Assembly (NCBI GenBank): GCA_001769385.1
Contig: MEPB01000038.1
Span: forward strand, 1 to 64,000
Reading direction: 5' to 3'
Origin: Bacteroidetes bacterium RIFCSPLOWO2_12_FULL_35_15
Lineage (GTDB): Bacteria; Bacteroidota; Bacteroidia; 2-12-FULL-35-15
DNA: 64,000 nucleotides
Part shown: positions 26,315 through 36,049 of the stretch, in pieces
How positions within the stretch are numbered: the stretch's first letter is position 1
How the letters are laid out: each line of letters begins with the position of its first letter
Notes under the pieces: model-generated
Database searches by the model: none
Seen by the model: the letters and a program-made list of their open reading frames with translations, nothing else
What the model was told of the DNA's origin: nothing
Translations under genes and position numbers: made by a program

Positions 26315-27418
26315 ATGGCAAAGAAGAAAGAAACAAAATCGATACTTACAAAAAACTCTCATGAGTTTTTGCGCAATTATTTAAATAATGCATCACCAAC
26401 AGGTTTTGAGAGTGAAGGACAAAAAATATGGCTCGAGTATATTAAGCCATATACCGATGATTATTTTTTTGATAATTACGGAACTGCTGTTGCAGTTATC
26501 AATCCGAAGGCTGAATTCAGAGTTGTGATAGAAGCACATGCCGATGAGATCTCCTGGTTTGTACACTACATTACATCTGATGGCTTTATTTATTTACGCA
26601 GAAACGGTGGAAGTGATCACATGATCGCTCCGTCAAAACGTGTAAATATCCATACCGAAAAAGGAATTGTTAAAGCAGTGTTTGGTTGGCCCGCAATTCA
26701 TGTACGTGATGCAGCTAAAGAAGAACCGCCTTCATTGAGAAATATTTTTCTGGATTGCGGATGCAATACAAAAAAAGAAGTGGAAGCATTAGGCGTTCAT
26801 GTAGGATGCGTTATTACCTATGAGGATGAATTCATGGTGTTGAACAATCGTTATTATGTTGGTCGTGCTTTGGACAATCGTGTGGGTGGATTTATGATAG
26901 CCGAAGTGGCGCGTATAATCAAAGAGAGTAAAACAAAAATTCCTTTCGGTTTATATTTTGTGAATTCGGTGCAGGAAGAAGTTGGTTTGCGTGGTGCCGA
27001 AATGATCACACAAACTATAAAACCCAATGTTGCCATCATAACGGATGTTTGCCATGATACACAATCTCCGATGATGAATAAAATTTCAAGTGGCGACCTG
27101 GCTTGTGGAAAAGGACCTGTTCTGACTTACGGCCCTGCTGTTCAAAATAATTTATTGAAATTGATCATTGATGCCGCAAACAAAAGTAAAATTCCATTTC
27201 AGCGTGCTGCGGCATCTCGTGCAACCGGTACAGATACGGATGCTTTTGCATATTCAATGGGTGGTGTGCCGTCAGCATTGATCTCATTGCCTTTACGCTA
27301 TATGCATACAACTGTTGAAAGTGTTCATAAAGAGGATGTTGAAAATGTAATAAAGTTAATTTTCGAATCCTTGAAATCCGTAAAAAATAATCATGATTTT
27401 AAATACATTAAAAAATAA
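26315..27418 (+). CDS. M42 family metallo-aminopeptidase
   Basis: A 367-residue cytoplasmic dinuclear-metal aminopeptidase or glutamyl-aminopeptidase-like protein. All family landmarks are present: the HADE motif with H75 and D77, GRALDNRVGG for the bridging Asp, VQEEVGLRGAE with the catalytic Glu pair, an ITDV Asp, and RYMHTTVE with the last metal His. No signal peptide. M42 enzymes form large tetrahedral complexes that trim peptides. The upstream neighbour is the DUF885 peptidase. A REP-like stretch (CTGCATGTCGGCAGACAGG) lies between them. Confidence 0.94.
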   Translation: MAKKKETKSILTKNSHEFLRNYLNNASPTGFESEGQKIWLEYIKPYTDDYFFDNYGTAVAVINPKAEFRVVIEAHADEISWFVHYITSDGFIYLRRNGGSDHMIAPSKRVNIHTEKGIVKAVFGWPAIHVRDAAKEEPPSLRNIFLDCGCNTKKEVEALGVHVGCVITYEDEFMVLNNRYYVGRALDNRVGGFMIAEVARIIKESKTKIPFGLYFVNSVQEEVGLRGAEMITQTIKPNVAIITDVCHDTQSPMMNKISSGDLACGKGPVLTYGPAVQNNLLKLIIDAANKSKIPFQRAAASRATGTDTDAFAYSMGGVPSALISLPLRYMHTTVESVHKEDVENVIKLIFESLKSVKNNHDFKYIKK

Positions 27419-27468
27419 ATGAAGGTGACGAAAATCATATTTAATTTTTAAATGATAAAACTTTGAAT

Positions 27469-27476
27469 TAGATTTG
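27469..27476 (+). promoter_or_regulatory. Bacteroidota -7 box TAGATTTG
   Basis: TAGATTTG fits TAnnTTTG and ends 23 bases before the ATG of the lipoprotein gene at 27500. Confidence 0.55.
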
Positions 27477-27499
27477 CAATAATAAAAATATAACCTGCT

Positions 27500-28363
27500 A
27501 TGAAAAATAGATTTGTTTTGTATTTATTAGGAATGTCTTTTATGCTCGCTATTGGCGCGTGTAAGAATAATTCAAATCAAAATAAAGATATTACCACACC
27601 TGCCGATACAGTTGCTGTTATTGGAAAGGATACTGTTGATAAATTTACACAGTTTAAGTATGATATGATAATCAGTAATATTCCATTTCCCTTTGAAATG
27701 TTAGATAAATTGTTCGCTTCTAAAATTGTGTATAATCAAAAAATTACGAACCCTATTTCAAACATTTCAAAGTATGGAATAAATAATTCGAAAGCTCTTA
27801 ATTTAGGTATTTATGGTGCTGATTTGGCGTATTCGGTAACATTTGAAAAATTTCAGCAAATTGGCCCTTATGTAAAAAACACTAAAAAACTTGCTGAAGA
27901 TCTCAATATTCCACTTGCCTTTAATCAGGAAACAATGGATAAGTATAATAAATACAAAGACAATAAAGATTCGTTGGCAAAAGTAATTTTTGATTCCTAT
28001 ACTGAAGTTGATAAAACTTTGAAAAACAATGAGCGTATAGGATTAGCAGGGTTAGTGGTTGCCGGAAGTTGGGTAGAAGGATTGTATTTATCTACGAAAT
28101 CATATTCAGAAACTCCCAAAACTCCAGAAAATAAAGAACTTTATAATGTTATCTGGAAACAAAAATTACACCTGGATAATATTATTAAATTATTAATAGA
28201 TTTTAAAAAAGAACCTTACTTTGCAAATCTTTTGAACGAATTAAATGAGATTAAATCACTTTATGATCACCTTGCAATTGGTACGGAGCTGAACGAACAA
28301 GAGCTTATTCTTCTGACGCAGAAAGTTGAGAAATTACGTAATCGGATTATTGAGGGTGTGTAA
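27500..28363 (+). CDS. Lipoprotein of unknown function
   Basis: A 287-residue lipoprotein (lipobox AIGAC, C21). After a Thr/Asp-rich linker the protein appears mostly helical: stretches such as FEKFQQIGPYVKNTKKLAED and the C-terminal QKVEKLRNRI are amphipathic. A short motif GAGLV-like (GLAGLVVAGSWVEGLYLST, about 184-202) is the most conserved-looking part. I do not recognise a named family. It has its own -7 box and no close neighbours on the same strand, so no pathway can be assigned. Confidence 0.8.
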   Translation: MKNRFVLYLLGMSFMLAIGACKNNSNQNKDITTPADTVAVIGKDTVDKFTQFKYDMIISNIPFPFEMLDKLFASKIVYNQKITNPISNISKYGINNSKALNLGIYGADLAYSVTFEKFQQIGPYVKNTKKLAEDLNIPLAFNQETMDKYNKYKDNKDSLAKVIFDSYTEVDKTLKNNERIGLAGLVVAGSWVEGLYLSTKSYSETPKTPENKELYNVIWKQKLHLDNIIKLLIDFKKEPYFANLLNELNEIKSLYDHLAIGTELNEQELILLTQKVEKLRNRIIEGV

Positions 28364-28416
28364 TACTTTTGCCCAAGTTCAACAATTCAGCTTGGAAAAA
28401 TGTTTGTAAACCGCGT

Positions 28417-29232
28417 CTAGTTGGTTTCAGTTTTCCGGCTGATTAAAAAATCATGAAGCTCCTTTAATTTATCTGTATTAATATAATCCACTCCACAGTT
28501 TAATAATTCTTTCCATACATTTTTGTTCTCCGGTGATGCCCACAATCTTATTTTTTTTCCTTGCTGATGCGCCAATGAAACAAATTGCAGGAGTTTTTGT
28601 TTTTCCTGCTCAGGAATTTTTCCTTTCCCGTTCCACTTTAAGAGGTTTGAATACTTGGTACTTGCCATTAAATAAATTTCTGAAGAGTTCTTGTTTTCAA
28701 TGTTTAATAAATTCTCATCAATGAAAGCGAAGCGAATGACTTCTTTTTTCATTTCATCCAATGGTTTATTTCCTGTTATGATAACAGTTACTGAGCGTTG
28801 AATGATCTTTCCATTTTCATAACTTGTTAGTATGGATCTGTATTTTTCCAAAGTTGATTCTAAGAGCAAATACGTTTTTGCTGCATCGGTTTTTATATCA
28901 ACAAGTAAAATTATTGGCAGGTTGTTAGTTGCATAAACAGGTCCCTGATGTTTGATTGTGCTATCTTGTAATGCTTTTAAATAAAGAGTTTCAAGCGTTC
29001 CCTTTTTGAAAAAAGGGTAGATATGAGAAACAATTAATTTATTATTTTTTAAAAACACATCTACTTCAATGCTTGAAAAACCATTGTTTAGAGCATCTGT
29101 TAAAGGATGTTTTTGTTTGTAATCATTATGCGAATGAGCATTTGATAATACTTTTGTTTGGGCAGAAAGAAGCTGAACATTTAATACAAAGAACGATATG
29201 ATAATTATTTTCAGTTGCTTTAAATCGTGCAT
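28417..29232 (-). CDS. PI-PLC/GDPD-fold phosphodiesterase-like exported protein
   Basis: A 271-residue exported protein with a signal peptide (about 1-25, LLSAQ). It fits the TIM-barrel phosphatidylinositol phospholipase C / glycerophosphodiester phosphodiesterase group: HSHNDYKQKHPLTDAL near the start carries the catalytic His, GFSSIEVDVFL the metal Glu/Asp, and VSHIYPFFKKGTL and IILLVDIKTD follow in order, ending in CGVDYINTDKL. It probably splits phosphodiester bonds of glycerophospholipid headgroups in the periplasm. The gene is isolated and divergent from the GH3-family gene. Confidence 0.82.
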   Translation of the reverse strand: MHDLKQLKIIIISFFVLNVQLLSAQTKVLSNAHSHNDYKQKHPLTDALNNGFSSIEVDVFLKNNKLIVSHIYPFFKKGTLETLYLKALQDSTIKHQGPVYATNNLPIILLVDIKTDAAKTYLLLESTLEKYRSILTSYENGKIIQRSVTVIITGNKPLDEMKKEVIRFAFIDENLLNIENKNSSEIYLMASTKYSNLLKWNGKGKIPEQEKQKLLQFVSLAHQQGKKIRLWASPENKNVWKELLNCGVDYINTDKLKELHDFLISRKTETN

Positions 29233-29338
29233 CAGCTAAGTCGTATATTGGAAATGAATAATTCAATAAAAATGACGAAAATTATTCTAAAAATGACTAT
29301 TTTAGTCAAAATTTAATCATTAAATTAATAACTAAGCA

Positions 29339-30874
29339 ATGGCAATTCTAGGTTCAATACTCAAACGTACTTTCGAACTTCGTGAGAAAATGCCAAAAAT
29401 TCGTAAAAGCAGTGCTTACAAACAACAAACTTCGGCACTAAAAAAATTACTTACAAAAGCTGAATTCACTGCTATTGGAACGTATTATAATTTCTCGAAA
29501 ATAGCTAACGGAGAAAATGTTATTGATGCTTTTCAAAATACGATTCCGACACATGATTATAACTCCATGTTTAAAAAATGGTGGTATCGCGCTTTAGAAG
29601 GTGAAGTGGGTGTTTGTTGGCCCAAACGTGTTAAATATTTTGCATTAAGTTCGGGAACCTCCGAAGCATCCAGCAAATACATACCGGTGACAACTGATAT
29701 GTTACGTGCGATAAAAAAAACAAGTTTAAGTCAGGTCATAAAACAAGCCCGGTTTAATTTGCCAAAAGAACATTTTGAAAGAGGTGTTCTGATGATTGGA
29801 GGGAGTACCCAATTAGAATATAACGGAACCTATTATGCAGGTGATCTGAGTGGTATCACCGCTAAAAATATCCCTTTCTTTTTTCAGCGTTTTTATAAAC
29901 CGGGTAAAAAAATATCAAAAGTAAAAGACTGGAACAATAAACTTGAAGAAATTACTAAGAATGCAAAAGACTGGGATATTGGTATAATTGCAGGGGTCCC
30001 GGCTTGGATCCAGATATTACTGGAAAAGATCATTAGGGAATATAACGTAAATAACATTCATGACATCTGGCCGAATTTGCAAATCTATGTGCATGGCGGT
30101 GTTTCTTTTGCTCCTTATAAAAAAGGGTTTGAAAAATTATTAGGCAAACCTATTTTGTATTTTGATACCTATTTAGCATCCGAAGGATTTATAGCGTATC
30201 AGGACAGGCTTGGAACAGAATCCTGCCGGATGGTGCTTGATAATGGGATATTTTTTGAGTTTGTTCCTTTCACCGAAAAGAATTTTGATTCGGAAGGGAC
30301 AATTGTTGAAACTCCCGAAGTGCTTCATATTGGTCAGGTACAGGTAGGTGTTGATTATGCATTATTGCTTACCACCTGTTCAGGTGCATGGCGTTATTTA
30401 ATTGGTGATGTTATTAAATTTACTTCGGTTGAGAACTATGAGATTGTAATTACAGGCCGTACCAAACATTTTTTAAGTCTGTGCGGGGAGCATCTTTCTA
30501 CTGAAAATATGAATCGTGCAATTGAACTAGTTTCCTCAGAATTGAATATCGAAATAAAAGAATTTACGGTTGCCGGAGTTAACTATGATTCACTGTTTGC
30601 ACACCACTGGTATATCGGAACAGATGATGTAGTGGATAAAGTAATTTTACGAAATCGTATTGACGAAGTATTAAAAGAATTAAACGATGATTACCGGGTA
30701 GAACGCATTGCTGCATTAAAGGAAGTGATCATTGATGTGTATCCGAGCCATGTATTTTATGATTTTATGGAATCGAAAGGTAAAATAGGAGCTGCATTCA
30801 AATTTCCGAGAGTATTAAAAAATAAGTCATTGGCTGACTGGCAAAATTTTTTAGAGGAAAATCAAAAAAAATAA
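29339..30874 (+). CDS. GH3 auxin-responsive-promoter family protein (acyl-adenylating enzyme)
   Basis: A 511-residue protein of the GH3 family, a branch of the ANL adenylating enzymes. Plant relatives link hormones such as indole-acetate or jasmonate to amino acids through an acyl-AMP intermediate. Family blocks are visible: the P-loop-like ALSSGTSEASSKYIPVT (about 101-117), YFDTYLASEGFIA (about 276-288) and YLIGDVIKFTS near 351-361. Length is usual for bacterial members. The substrate in bacteria is unknown. A LysE-type exporter gene starts 3 bases after the stop, which suggests that an amino-acid conjugate or amino acid is exported. Confidence 0.9.
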   Translation: MAILGSILKRTFELREKMPKIRKSSAYKQQTSALKKLLTKAEFTAIGTYYNFSKIANGENVIDAFQNTIPTHDYNSMFKKWWYRALEGEVGVCWPKRVKYFALSSGTSEASSKYIPVTTDMLRAIKKTSLSQVIKQARFNLPKEHFERGVLMIGGSTQLEYNGTYYAGDLSGITAKNIPFFFQRFYKPGKKISKVKDWNNKLEEITKNAKDWDIGIIAGVPAWIQILLEKIIREYNVNNIHDIWPNLQIYVHGGVSFAPYKKGFEKLLGKPILYFDTYLASEGFIAYQDRLGTESCRMVLDNGIFFEFVPFTEKNFDSEGTIVETPEVLHIGQVQVGVDYALLLTTCSGAWRYLIGDVIKFTSVENYEIVITGRTKHFLSLCGEHLSTENMNRAIELVSSELNIEIKEFTVAGVNYDSLFAHHWYIGTDDVVDKVILRNRIDEVLKELNDDYRVERIAALKEVIIDVYPSHVFYDFMESKGKIGAAFKFPRVLKNKSLADWQNFLEENQKK

Positions 30875-30877
30875 AAA

Positions 30878-31519
30878 ATGATTTTTAGTCTGATATATCA
30901 AGGCATTGTTATTATCCTGCTTCTGTCCTTTTCATTTGGGCCGGCTTTTTTTTCCTTGATCAATACCGGAATCAAATACGGTTATAAACCCGGTTCATTG
31001 CTTGCTTTTGGTATTGTTTCAAGCGATTTTATTTTGTGTTTGCTGGTCATTTTATTGGTTCACTTTGGTGCAGTAAATTTATTGCAATCAGAAAAGGCAC
31101 AAACTTTTTCAGCAATTATAGGAGGAATTATTTTAATTGTTTTTGGTGCGTTTTATTTTAAAAAACATATTTCACATTCAGAGGAAGCTATTGACGTAGG
31201 TTATCAGGCTCCACATCCTTTTTTGATGGTAGTAAAAGGGTTTCTGTTGAACTTTTTTAATCCTACAGTTTGGTTCTTATGGTTAGCAAATGTTACTGCA
31301 ATAAGTAAAACCTTAGATTTTTCGATGGTGAAAATGATCCTGTTTTTTTCGATTGTATTAACAGGAGTGTTGTTTGTAGAGTTGGCAAAAGTTTCTCTTG
31401 CCGAAAAAATCAAAAAATATCTGACAGATAAACTGATGACCGCAGTAAATTATATTACCGGTACTATCTTAATTATTTTTGGAATAGTATTGATCTATAA
31501 TCACTTTTTTGCGAAGTAA
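30878..31519 (+). CDS. LysE/RhtB family exporter
   Basis: A 213-residue inner-membrane protein with six predicted helices. It has the LysE-type start (FSFGPAFFSLINTGIKYGYKPG, a variant of the usual GP...I...G motif) and the second-half signature GFLLNFFNPTVWFLWLA. LysE/RhtB proteins export amino acids or their derivatives. It starts three bases behind the GH3 gene and is certainly co-transcribed with it. The substrate may be the product or precursor of the GH3 enzyme (inference). Confidence 0.9.
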   Translation: MIFSLIYQGIVIILLLSFSFGPAFFSLINTGIKYGYKPGSLLAFGIVSSDFILCLLVILLVHFGAVNLLQSEKAQTFSAIIGGIILIVFGAFYFKKHISHSEEAIDVGYQAPHPFLMVVKGFLLNFFNPTVWFLWLANVTAISKTLDFSMVKMILFFSIVLTGVLFVELAKVSLAEKIKKYLTDKLMTAVNYITGTILIIFGIVLIYNHFFAK

Positions 31520-31530
31520 TTGTTATAAAC

Positions 31531-32141
31531 TCACCTTCTGCCATCGATATGAAAAATGAGCGGGAAAATTAATTCTGTTGTAAGTCCTCCAACAAAAGGA
31601 ATGGAGAATCCAACGGCTACTAATAGTGCCTGTATTTTTTTTTCGATCTGGGCTCTTTCCTTAAAATAATATAGCCAGAGAAGCACAAGCATTAGTAACC
31701 CTATTCCGCTCATCCATAAAAAAATCGAATTTGTAACGGGTGTAGATTCAGGGTTTGCAATCCAGTTCCATTGCTCAGATTTTACAATGGTATATTTGTC
31801 AAGCCGGGCAATCATGAGGAATTCAAATATTATTGACGGTAAAAATAAAAGCACCAGAATCTTTGAATCCCCAATTTTTTTGTTCCATCCGGTAAATCTA
31901 AGTGTAAACAATAATCCGAAAGATATAGCAAAAACAAAAGGAGCGGTTGACATGCGACACCATATCAAAGCTGTTTCTGCCGAATTGCTCATTCGCATGA
32001 GCCCATCAACAGTTTGTGCTAAACCCAGCAGAAGAACGAAAAGAAAAAAGGCATTGTTAACTTTATTTTGCGGCAAGTAAAAACAGCATATATACATATC
32101 GCAAAATTAATTGATGCCGGAATAATTGAGAGCAAAAACAC
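31531..32141 (-). pseudogene. Frameshifted, truncated 7TM region of a histidine kinase
   Basis: The longest open frame (31531-32097, 188 codons) is a chain of six membrane helices that looks like the N-terminal 7TM sensor region of Bacteroidota histidine kinases (for example TVDGLMRMSNSAETALIWCR). The first helix is found in another frame upstream: from GTG at 32141 it reads MFLLSIIPASINFAICIYAV and then TCRK. The two frames would join as CRK-NKVNNAFF if the A-run at 32066-32069 (T on the plus strand) had one more base. At the other end the protein stops right after HIDGRR, where a kinase domain would be expected, and the lysE stop is 11 bases further. I read it as a decayed, double-damaged gene; a functional short protein is less likely. 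Confidence 0.65.
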
Positions 32142-32323
32142 TCCCCAAGTGGTTAAAATTTAAACTAAAAATATCATGATCCATACTATTTAAAGAAAAG
32201 GATTAAAAAAAACAATTGGAAATATAGCGACATCAATTTTAAGGATTATAAATTCAATTTTATAAATAACCGTACACGGTTATTCAGTTTCTGAAACAAA
32301 ATTTATTTTTTATTGCAAAAATA

Positions 32324-32650
32324 TTAATGAGGCGTTTTTTCTTGCTGATTTCCTTTATTAGTGTCATTGTTTATCACTTCTGTTGCATCCGGACAATCTG
32401 TTATTGTATGATTGTATTGAGCAAGACAACTCTGGATACGCCCGTACGGAGAACCATCCAGTACAGTAATAAAAACTGTACCGGTTTCATCCGTAGTAAC
32501 ATCATAAGTAACATTGTTAAACGATAAACAAGAGATGAGATCATCCATTGCCTGAGTAGCACACTCGCTTCCTTTTCCTCCTGTGGTCATTTGTGCATTG
32601 GCACATTGAAATAAACTTACTAAAATGACCAATAAAAATAATTTTTTCAT
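32324..32650 (-). CDS. Small secreted cysteine-containing protein, unknown
   Basis: A 108-residue protein with a clear signal peptide (1-19, ANAQ). The mature part has four cysteines (in GSECAT, LISCLS, QSCLAQ and TDCPDA), which could form two disulfides outside the cytoplasm, and a hydrophilic tail (NDTNKGNQQEKTPH). I do not recognise the family. It is preceded by an unusually strong Shine-Dalgarno AGGAGG, rare in this genome. It shares the strand with, and lies 58 bases downstream of the end of, no other close gene except the large T9SS protein upstream (gap 57), so co-expression with that protein is possible. Confidence 0.72.
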   Translation of the reverse strand: MKKLFLLVILVSLFQCANAQMTTGGKGSECATQAMDDLISCLSFNNVTYDVTTDETGTVFITVLDGSPYGRIQSCLAQYNHTITDCPDATEVINNDTNKGNQQEKTPH

Positions 32651-32659
32651 AATTTGGTT

Positions 32660-32665
32660 CCTCCT
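32660..32665 (-). promoter_or_regulatory. Strong Shine-Dalgarno AGGAGG
   Basis: On the minus strand AGGAGG ends nine bases before the ATG of the small Cys protein. Most starts in this window have no such site, as is usual in Bacteroidota, so this one suggests high or unusual translation. Confidence 0.6.
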
Positions 32666-32707
32666 GTATGATTAGTTATACTTATTAATATTAATTTTTT
32701 TCATAAA

Positions 32708-35700
32708 TTATTTCATAATAATTTTCCGCTTGATTAATGTTTTCTCATTTTGAAGTGTGATGAGATATGCTCCAAAACAAATTTCTGTGGTATGCAGGTG
32801 TATCTTGTTATTACCTTTTGCTAAATAATGTTCTGAATTTAACACTTTTCGTCCTGTTATCTCATAAATAGTGACTTCATTTTTTTGATCTGCGTTTGAG
32901 TATATGTTTAGTGTTAATACACCTGAATCGGTATAAGCATTAATAATTGCTGTTTCAGTAGCAACACATGCATTTATCGCAATAATATCAGAATGAGTAT
33001 AGCTGCCATTGAAGTCTATTTGTTTTAACCGATAATAAACAGATCCTGTATTAATGTTCATATCATTAAATGAATAGTTTTTCAGTGATGAGCTATTTCC
33101 TGCCCCGGTTATATTTCCCAGAGATTCAAAATCAACTGAATTAGTACTTTTTTCGATTGTGAAATAATCATTATTTGTTTCGCTTGCGGTTACCCATTTA
33201 AGTTCTACATTGTTTTCATTGCAATTGGCATTAAAATCAACAAGTTCAATGGGTAAAGGGATAGAACCTGATTTTGATGCAAAAGTAAAAGGGCTGAATG
33301 ATGAAACTGCAGCAATAGATACAATATTTCCACTTTGGGTGATGGGGCTGATAGGCGCAGCACATGCTCCAAAAGTTGTAGTTACAGTTTCGTTATTATT
33401 TTCCCAACCACCGGCACCGGCATTACAAGATGAGCACCAATGCACTATCCTTAGATCAGAGCAATTTGTTATTTGACTTGTTGAGGCATCCTCTGAAAAT
33501 AATTGAACTGTTGCATTTTCTGATCCACTCCGGCTTAATGTCCAATACTCTAATATACTTATATGGTCAAGGGAGTATGGGGTTGTTAATGAAATTGCAT
33601 AATTTCCATAACCGGTATTAAAATACTGAGCAGTAAACGTTTCAGATGCAGAAGGAATACCTATTGCAATGCGAGCCCATTTAGTTCCATTCCCCGTAGG
33701 AAATGTAAATGCAGTACTACCAACTTTTGCAACCGGTCCATCAATAAAACTAGGTCCTGTATTATTACCCGATGAAGATGTTGCTCCGGCATTCAGGGTT
33801 AACAGGTAAGCAGGAGTAGTTACTATAATTCCATCGGTTAGCGTTAGTGCTCCAACTATTGTTACAGCCTTATTTAAAGTTAAATTATCATTTCCTGTTG
33901 TTCCTGTATTGTTTGTCGTTAAGTTGTAAAATGTGGTTGCTGAAGTACCACCAATTAATTGATTTGCTGTACCATTAAAAGTAACGGTACTACTGGTAAT
34001 ATAAGTAAATGATCCATCATTTATCCAGTCTCCTGCTACACTATGTGTGCGGCTTGTGCCACTTGAAAAAGTGGTAAAAGCATTACTTACAGTTAAATTT
34101 TTCGCAACCGTAAGATTTCCTCCTGCTGTTTTAGTACTGCTCCCGGATCCGGTTTTATTAGTAAGCGTTAAGTTTCCGTAATTTGGCGAAGCAAATAGTG
34201 TTTGATTAACACCATCAGCAGCATTGTATTCAACAGTACTGTTTACATTAAATGCAAACGTAGTAAAATTGGAGGGGAAATTACTTCCTGTTTGTCCACC
34301 CGAACTTGCTGCTAATTTTAAAGTTGATCCGGCAGCCATATTGATAGAACCACCCGATGCGTACCGATTAAGCGTTTTAGTGGAAATGTCGAGAGTGGAA
34401 GTTCCATTTATATTTAAATTACCATATGAAGTGCTGTAAGAACTACCTGATATAATTACTGTCGGATTGTTCTGACTTCCAATTTCAGTGGACAACTTTC
34501 CTAAAAAAACATAATAACCCGTATTGTTACATGTAATTGTTTGCGTTCCAATGGCATCAAAAACAACTGTATTGGGCTGATCAACTGTACCTGCGGCACA
34601 TCCGGCACCAAATGTAACATCGCCTTTAAATTTTACTTTTCCTGTTGTACCTCCAATTCCATCAATCGGAAATGTATTTCCTGCTGCTGCAGAAAAAGTA
34701 GCACTCTTATTATAAATAATTGTCCCTCCGTTTTGTACATTAACCTGTAATTGAGTATTGAAATTGCCGCTCGGAATACTATACGTTGCTGTTTGATTTA
34801 TTACAAATATGCATGCTCCCGTATTCAAACGAAATACATTATTCGCTCCACTTATGGATGCTTTTATGGCACCAATTTCAATAGAGGAACTTAAGGCAAT
34901 TGTAGCTGCGCCAGTTAATGGCATATACAAACTATCTGCACATGTTGGTGAACCCGAAGGACTCCAATTGGCAGCAGCGTTAAAATCAGTTCCTGCCCCT
35001 CCATTACCTGCCCCTACCCATGTTCTGGTGATTACAGAACTTGTACAAACTGATGTTGTCTCATTTCCAATGATGGGATTTATGCTTAAGGCCCCTTCTG
35101 TCACTGCATATACTTTCCAGTAATAAATAGTGCTTGATAACAAGCCTGATTGAACCGAAGATGTTACATTCGCAGTAGTTTGAGTCACTAAATCGTAGGT
35201 ATTACCATTATCATTAGAACGATAAATAACAAAACCAACTTCATTGGAAGAGTTGTCGGTCCAATTTAATGTCATGGAAGAACTTGTAATACTTGTAAAA
35301 TTCAGGCCGCCTGGATCAGCCGGAACGGGAGGAGTAAATCTATACGTTTGCCCGCTGGCGGGTTTAGTGCTTAGATTATTTGTTTCGGAAGTTGAACTAG
35401 CTCCAGGGCTTATTCCTGTTTCATTCAAAGAAAGGTAAGTGCCCGTTGCATTACCCGTAATTCCTATGGAAGCAGTTGGAGTAGAAAGTGTTCCGGATTC
35501 AGGCTTGTAAATAAATTCAATTTTCCCGGTTCCTTCATAAAGTTTTACCTGAAACGAAATACATGCGGAAGTTGCTGCATATTGCCAATCTTCATTTAAA
35601 TATTCAGCTGTAAAAACTCGGCTACCAGCACTACCACTTGTTTGATAAGTAAAACTAGATACTGTTGCGATAGCAAGGTCGTCCCATAAGGGAGCAATGA

Positions 35701-36049
35701 CTGGTCGCAATATGGTAGCATTTGATGTGCCTGTACTTGCTAAACTATTAACATATCCATACGAAGAAATAGTAGACCCAAAAGCCAGCCAACCATTAGT
35801 TGAGGCAGAGATGGTGGTGTATCGGGTGCCCATATACCAGAAATCAAACCCGATAGGATTATTGTTCCAGGCTCCATCATCTATTGAGCCTTGGCCTGAA
35901 TTAGTAGTTCCGGCAACTAAGGCTGTAAATGTTCCGCTGGATGCAGAAAAGGTATAATTAGTTACATTCTGAGCAAAACCATCAGAAATACAATTCGCAA
36001 GTAAAATTATACAAATTCCGATTTTCGATATGTAATTTTTTCTTTTCAT
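32708..36049 (-). CDS. Large T9SS cargo protein with Fn3 domain and sorting domain
   Basis: A 1113-residue secreted protein. The ATG at 36049 is chosen over an upstream TTG (36073) because it gives a clean signal peptide MKRKNYISK...DGFAQ. An N-terminal beta domain (about 30-240, NGWLAFGS, APLWDDLA) is typical of Bacteroidota surface proteins. A fibronectin type III domain follows (about 250-330, GLNFTSITSSSMTLNWTDNS), then a long Ser/Thr/Asn-rich beta-helix-like region. The end holds LKWVTASETNNDYFTIEKS and a T9SS type A sorting domain (about 1040-1113, YEITGRKVL, ending KRKIIMK). It should cross the outer membrane by T9SS and be surface-anchored or released. Ligand unknown. Confidence 0.9.
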   Translation of the reverse strand: MKRKNYISKIGICIILLANCISDGFAQNVTNYTFSASSGTFTALVAGTTNSGQGSIDDGAWNNNPIGFDFWYMGTRYTTISASTNGWLAFGSTISSYGYVNSLASTGTSNATILRPVIAPLWDDLAIATVSSFTYQTSGSAGSRVFTAEYLNEDWQYAATSACISFQVKLYEGTGKIEFIYKPESGTLSTPTASIGITGNATGTYLSLNETGISPGASSTSETNNLSTKPASGQTYRFTPPVPADPGGLNFTSITSSSMTLNWTDNSSNEVGFVIYRSNDNGNTYDLVTQTTANVTSSVQSGLLSSTIYYWKVYAVTEGALSINPIIGNETTSVCTSSVITRTWVGAGNGGAGTDFNAAANWSPSGSPTCADSLYMPLTGAATIALSSSIEIGAIKASISGANNVFRLNTGACIFVINQTATYSIPSGNFNTQLQVNVQNGGTIIYNKSATFSAAAGNTFPIDGIGGTTGKVKFKGDVTFGAGCAAGTVDQPNTVVFDAIGTQTITCNNTGYYVFLGKLSTEIGSQNNPTVIISGSSYSTSYGNLNINGTSTLDISTKTLNRYASGGSINMAAGSTLKLAASSGGQTGSNFPSNFTTFAFNVNSTVEYNAADGVNQTLFASPNYGNLTLTNKTGSGSSTKTAGGNLTVAKNLTVSNAFTTFSSGTSRTHSVAGDWINDGSFTYITSSTVTFNGTANQLIGGTSATTFYNLTTNNTGTTGNDNLTLNKAVTIVGALTLTDGIIVTTPAYLLTLNAGATSSSGNNTGPSFIDGPVAKVGSTAFTFPTGNGTKWARIAIGIPSASETFTAQYFNTGYGNYAISLTTPYSLDHISILEYWTLSRSGSENATVQLFSEDASTSQITNCSDLRIVHWCSSCNAGAGGWENNNETVTTTFGACAAPISPITQSGNIVSIAAVSSFSPFTFASKSGSIPLPIELVDFNANCNENNVELKWVTASETNNDYFTIEKSTNSVDFESLGNITGAGNSSSLKNYSFNDMNINTGSVYYRLKQIDFNGSYTHSDIIAINACVATETAIINAYTDSGVLTLNIYSNADQKNEVTIYEITGRKVLNSEHYLAKGNNKIHLHTTEICFGAYLITLQNEKTLIKRKIIMK

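Noticed and set aside
34809-35123. 104-codon open frame opposite the large T9SS gene
   Set aside because: Antisense shadow of a Ser/Thr-rich repeat coding region. Several such frames occur there and none looks like a protein.
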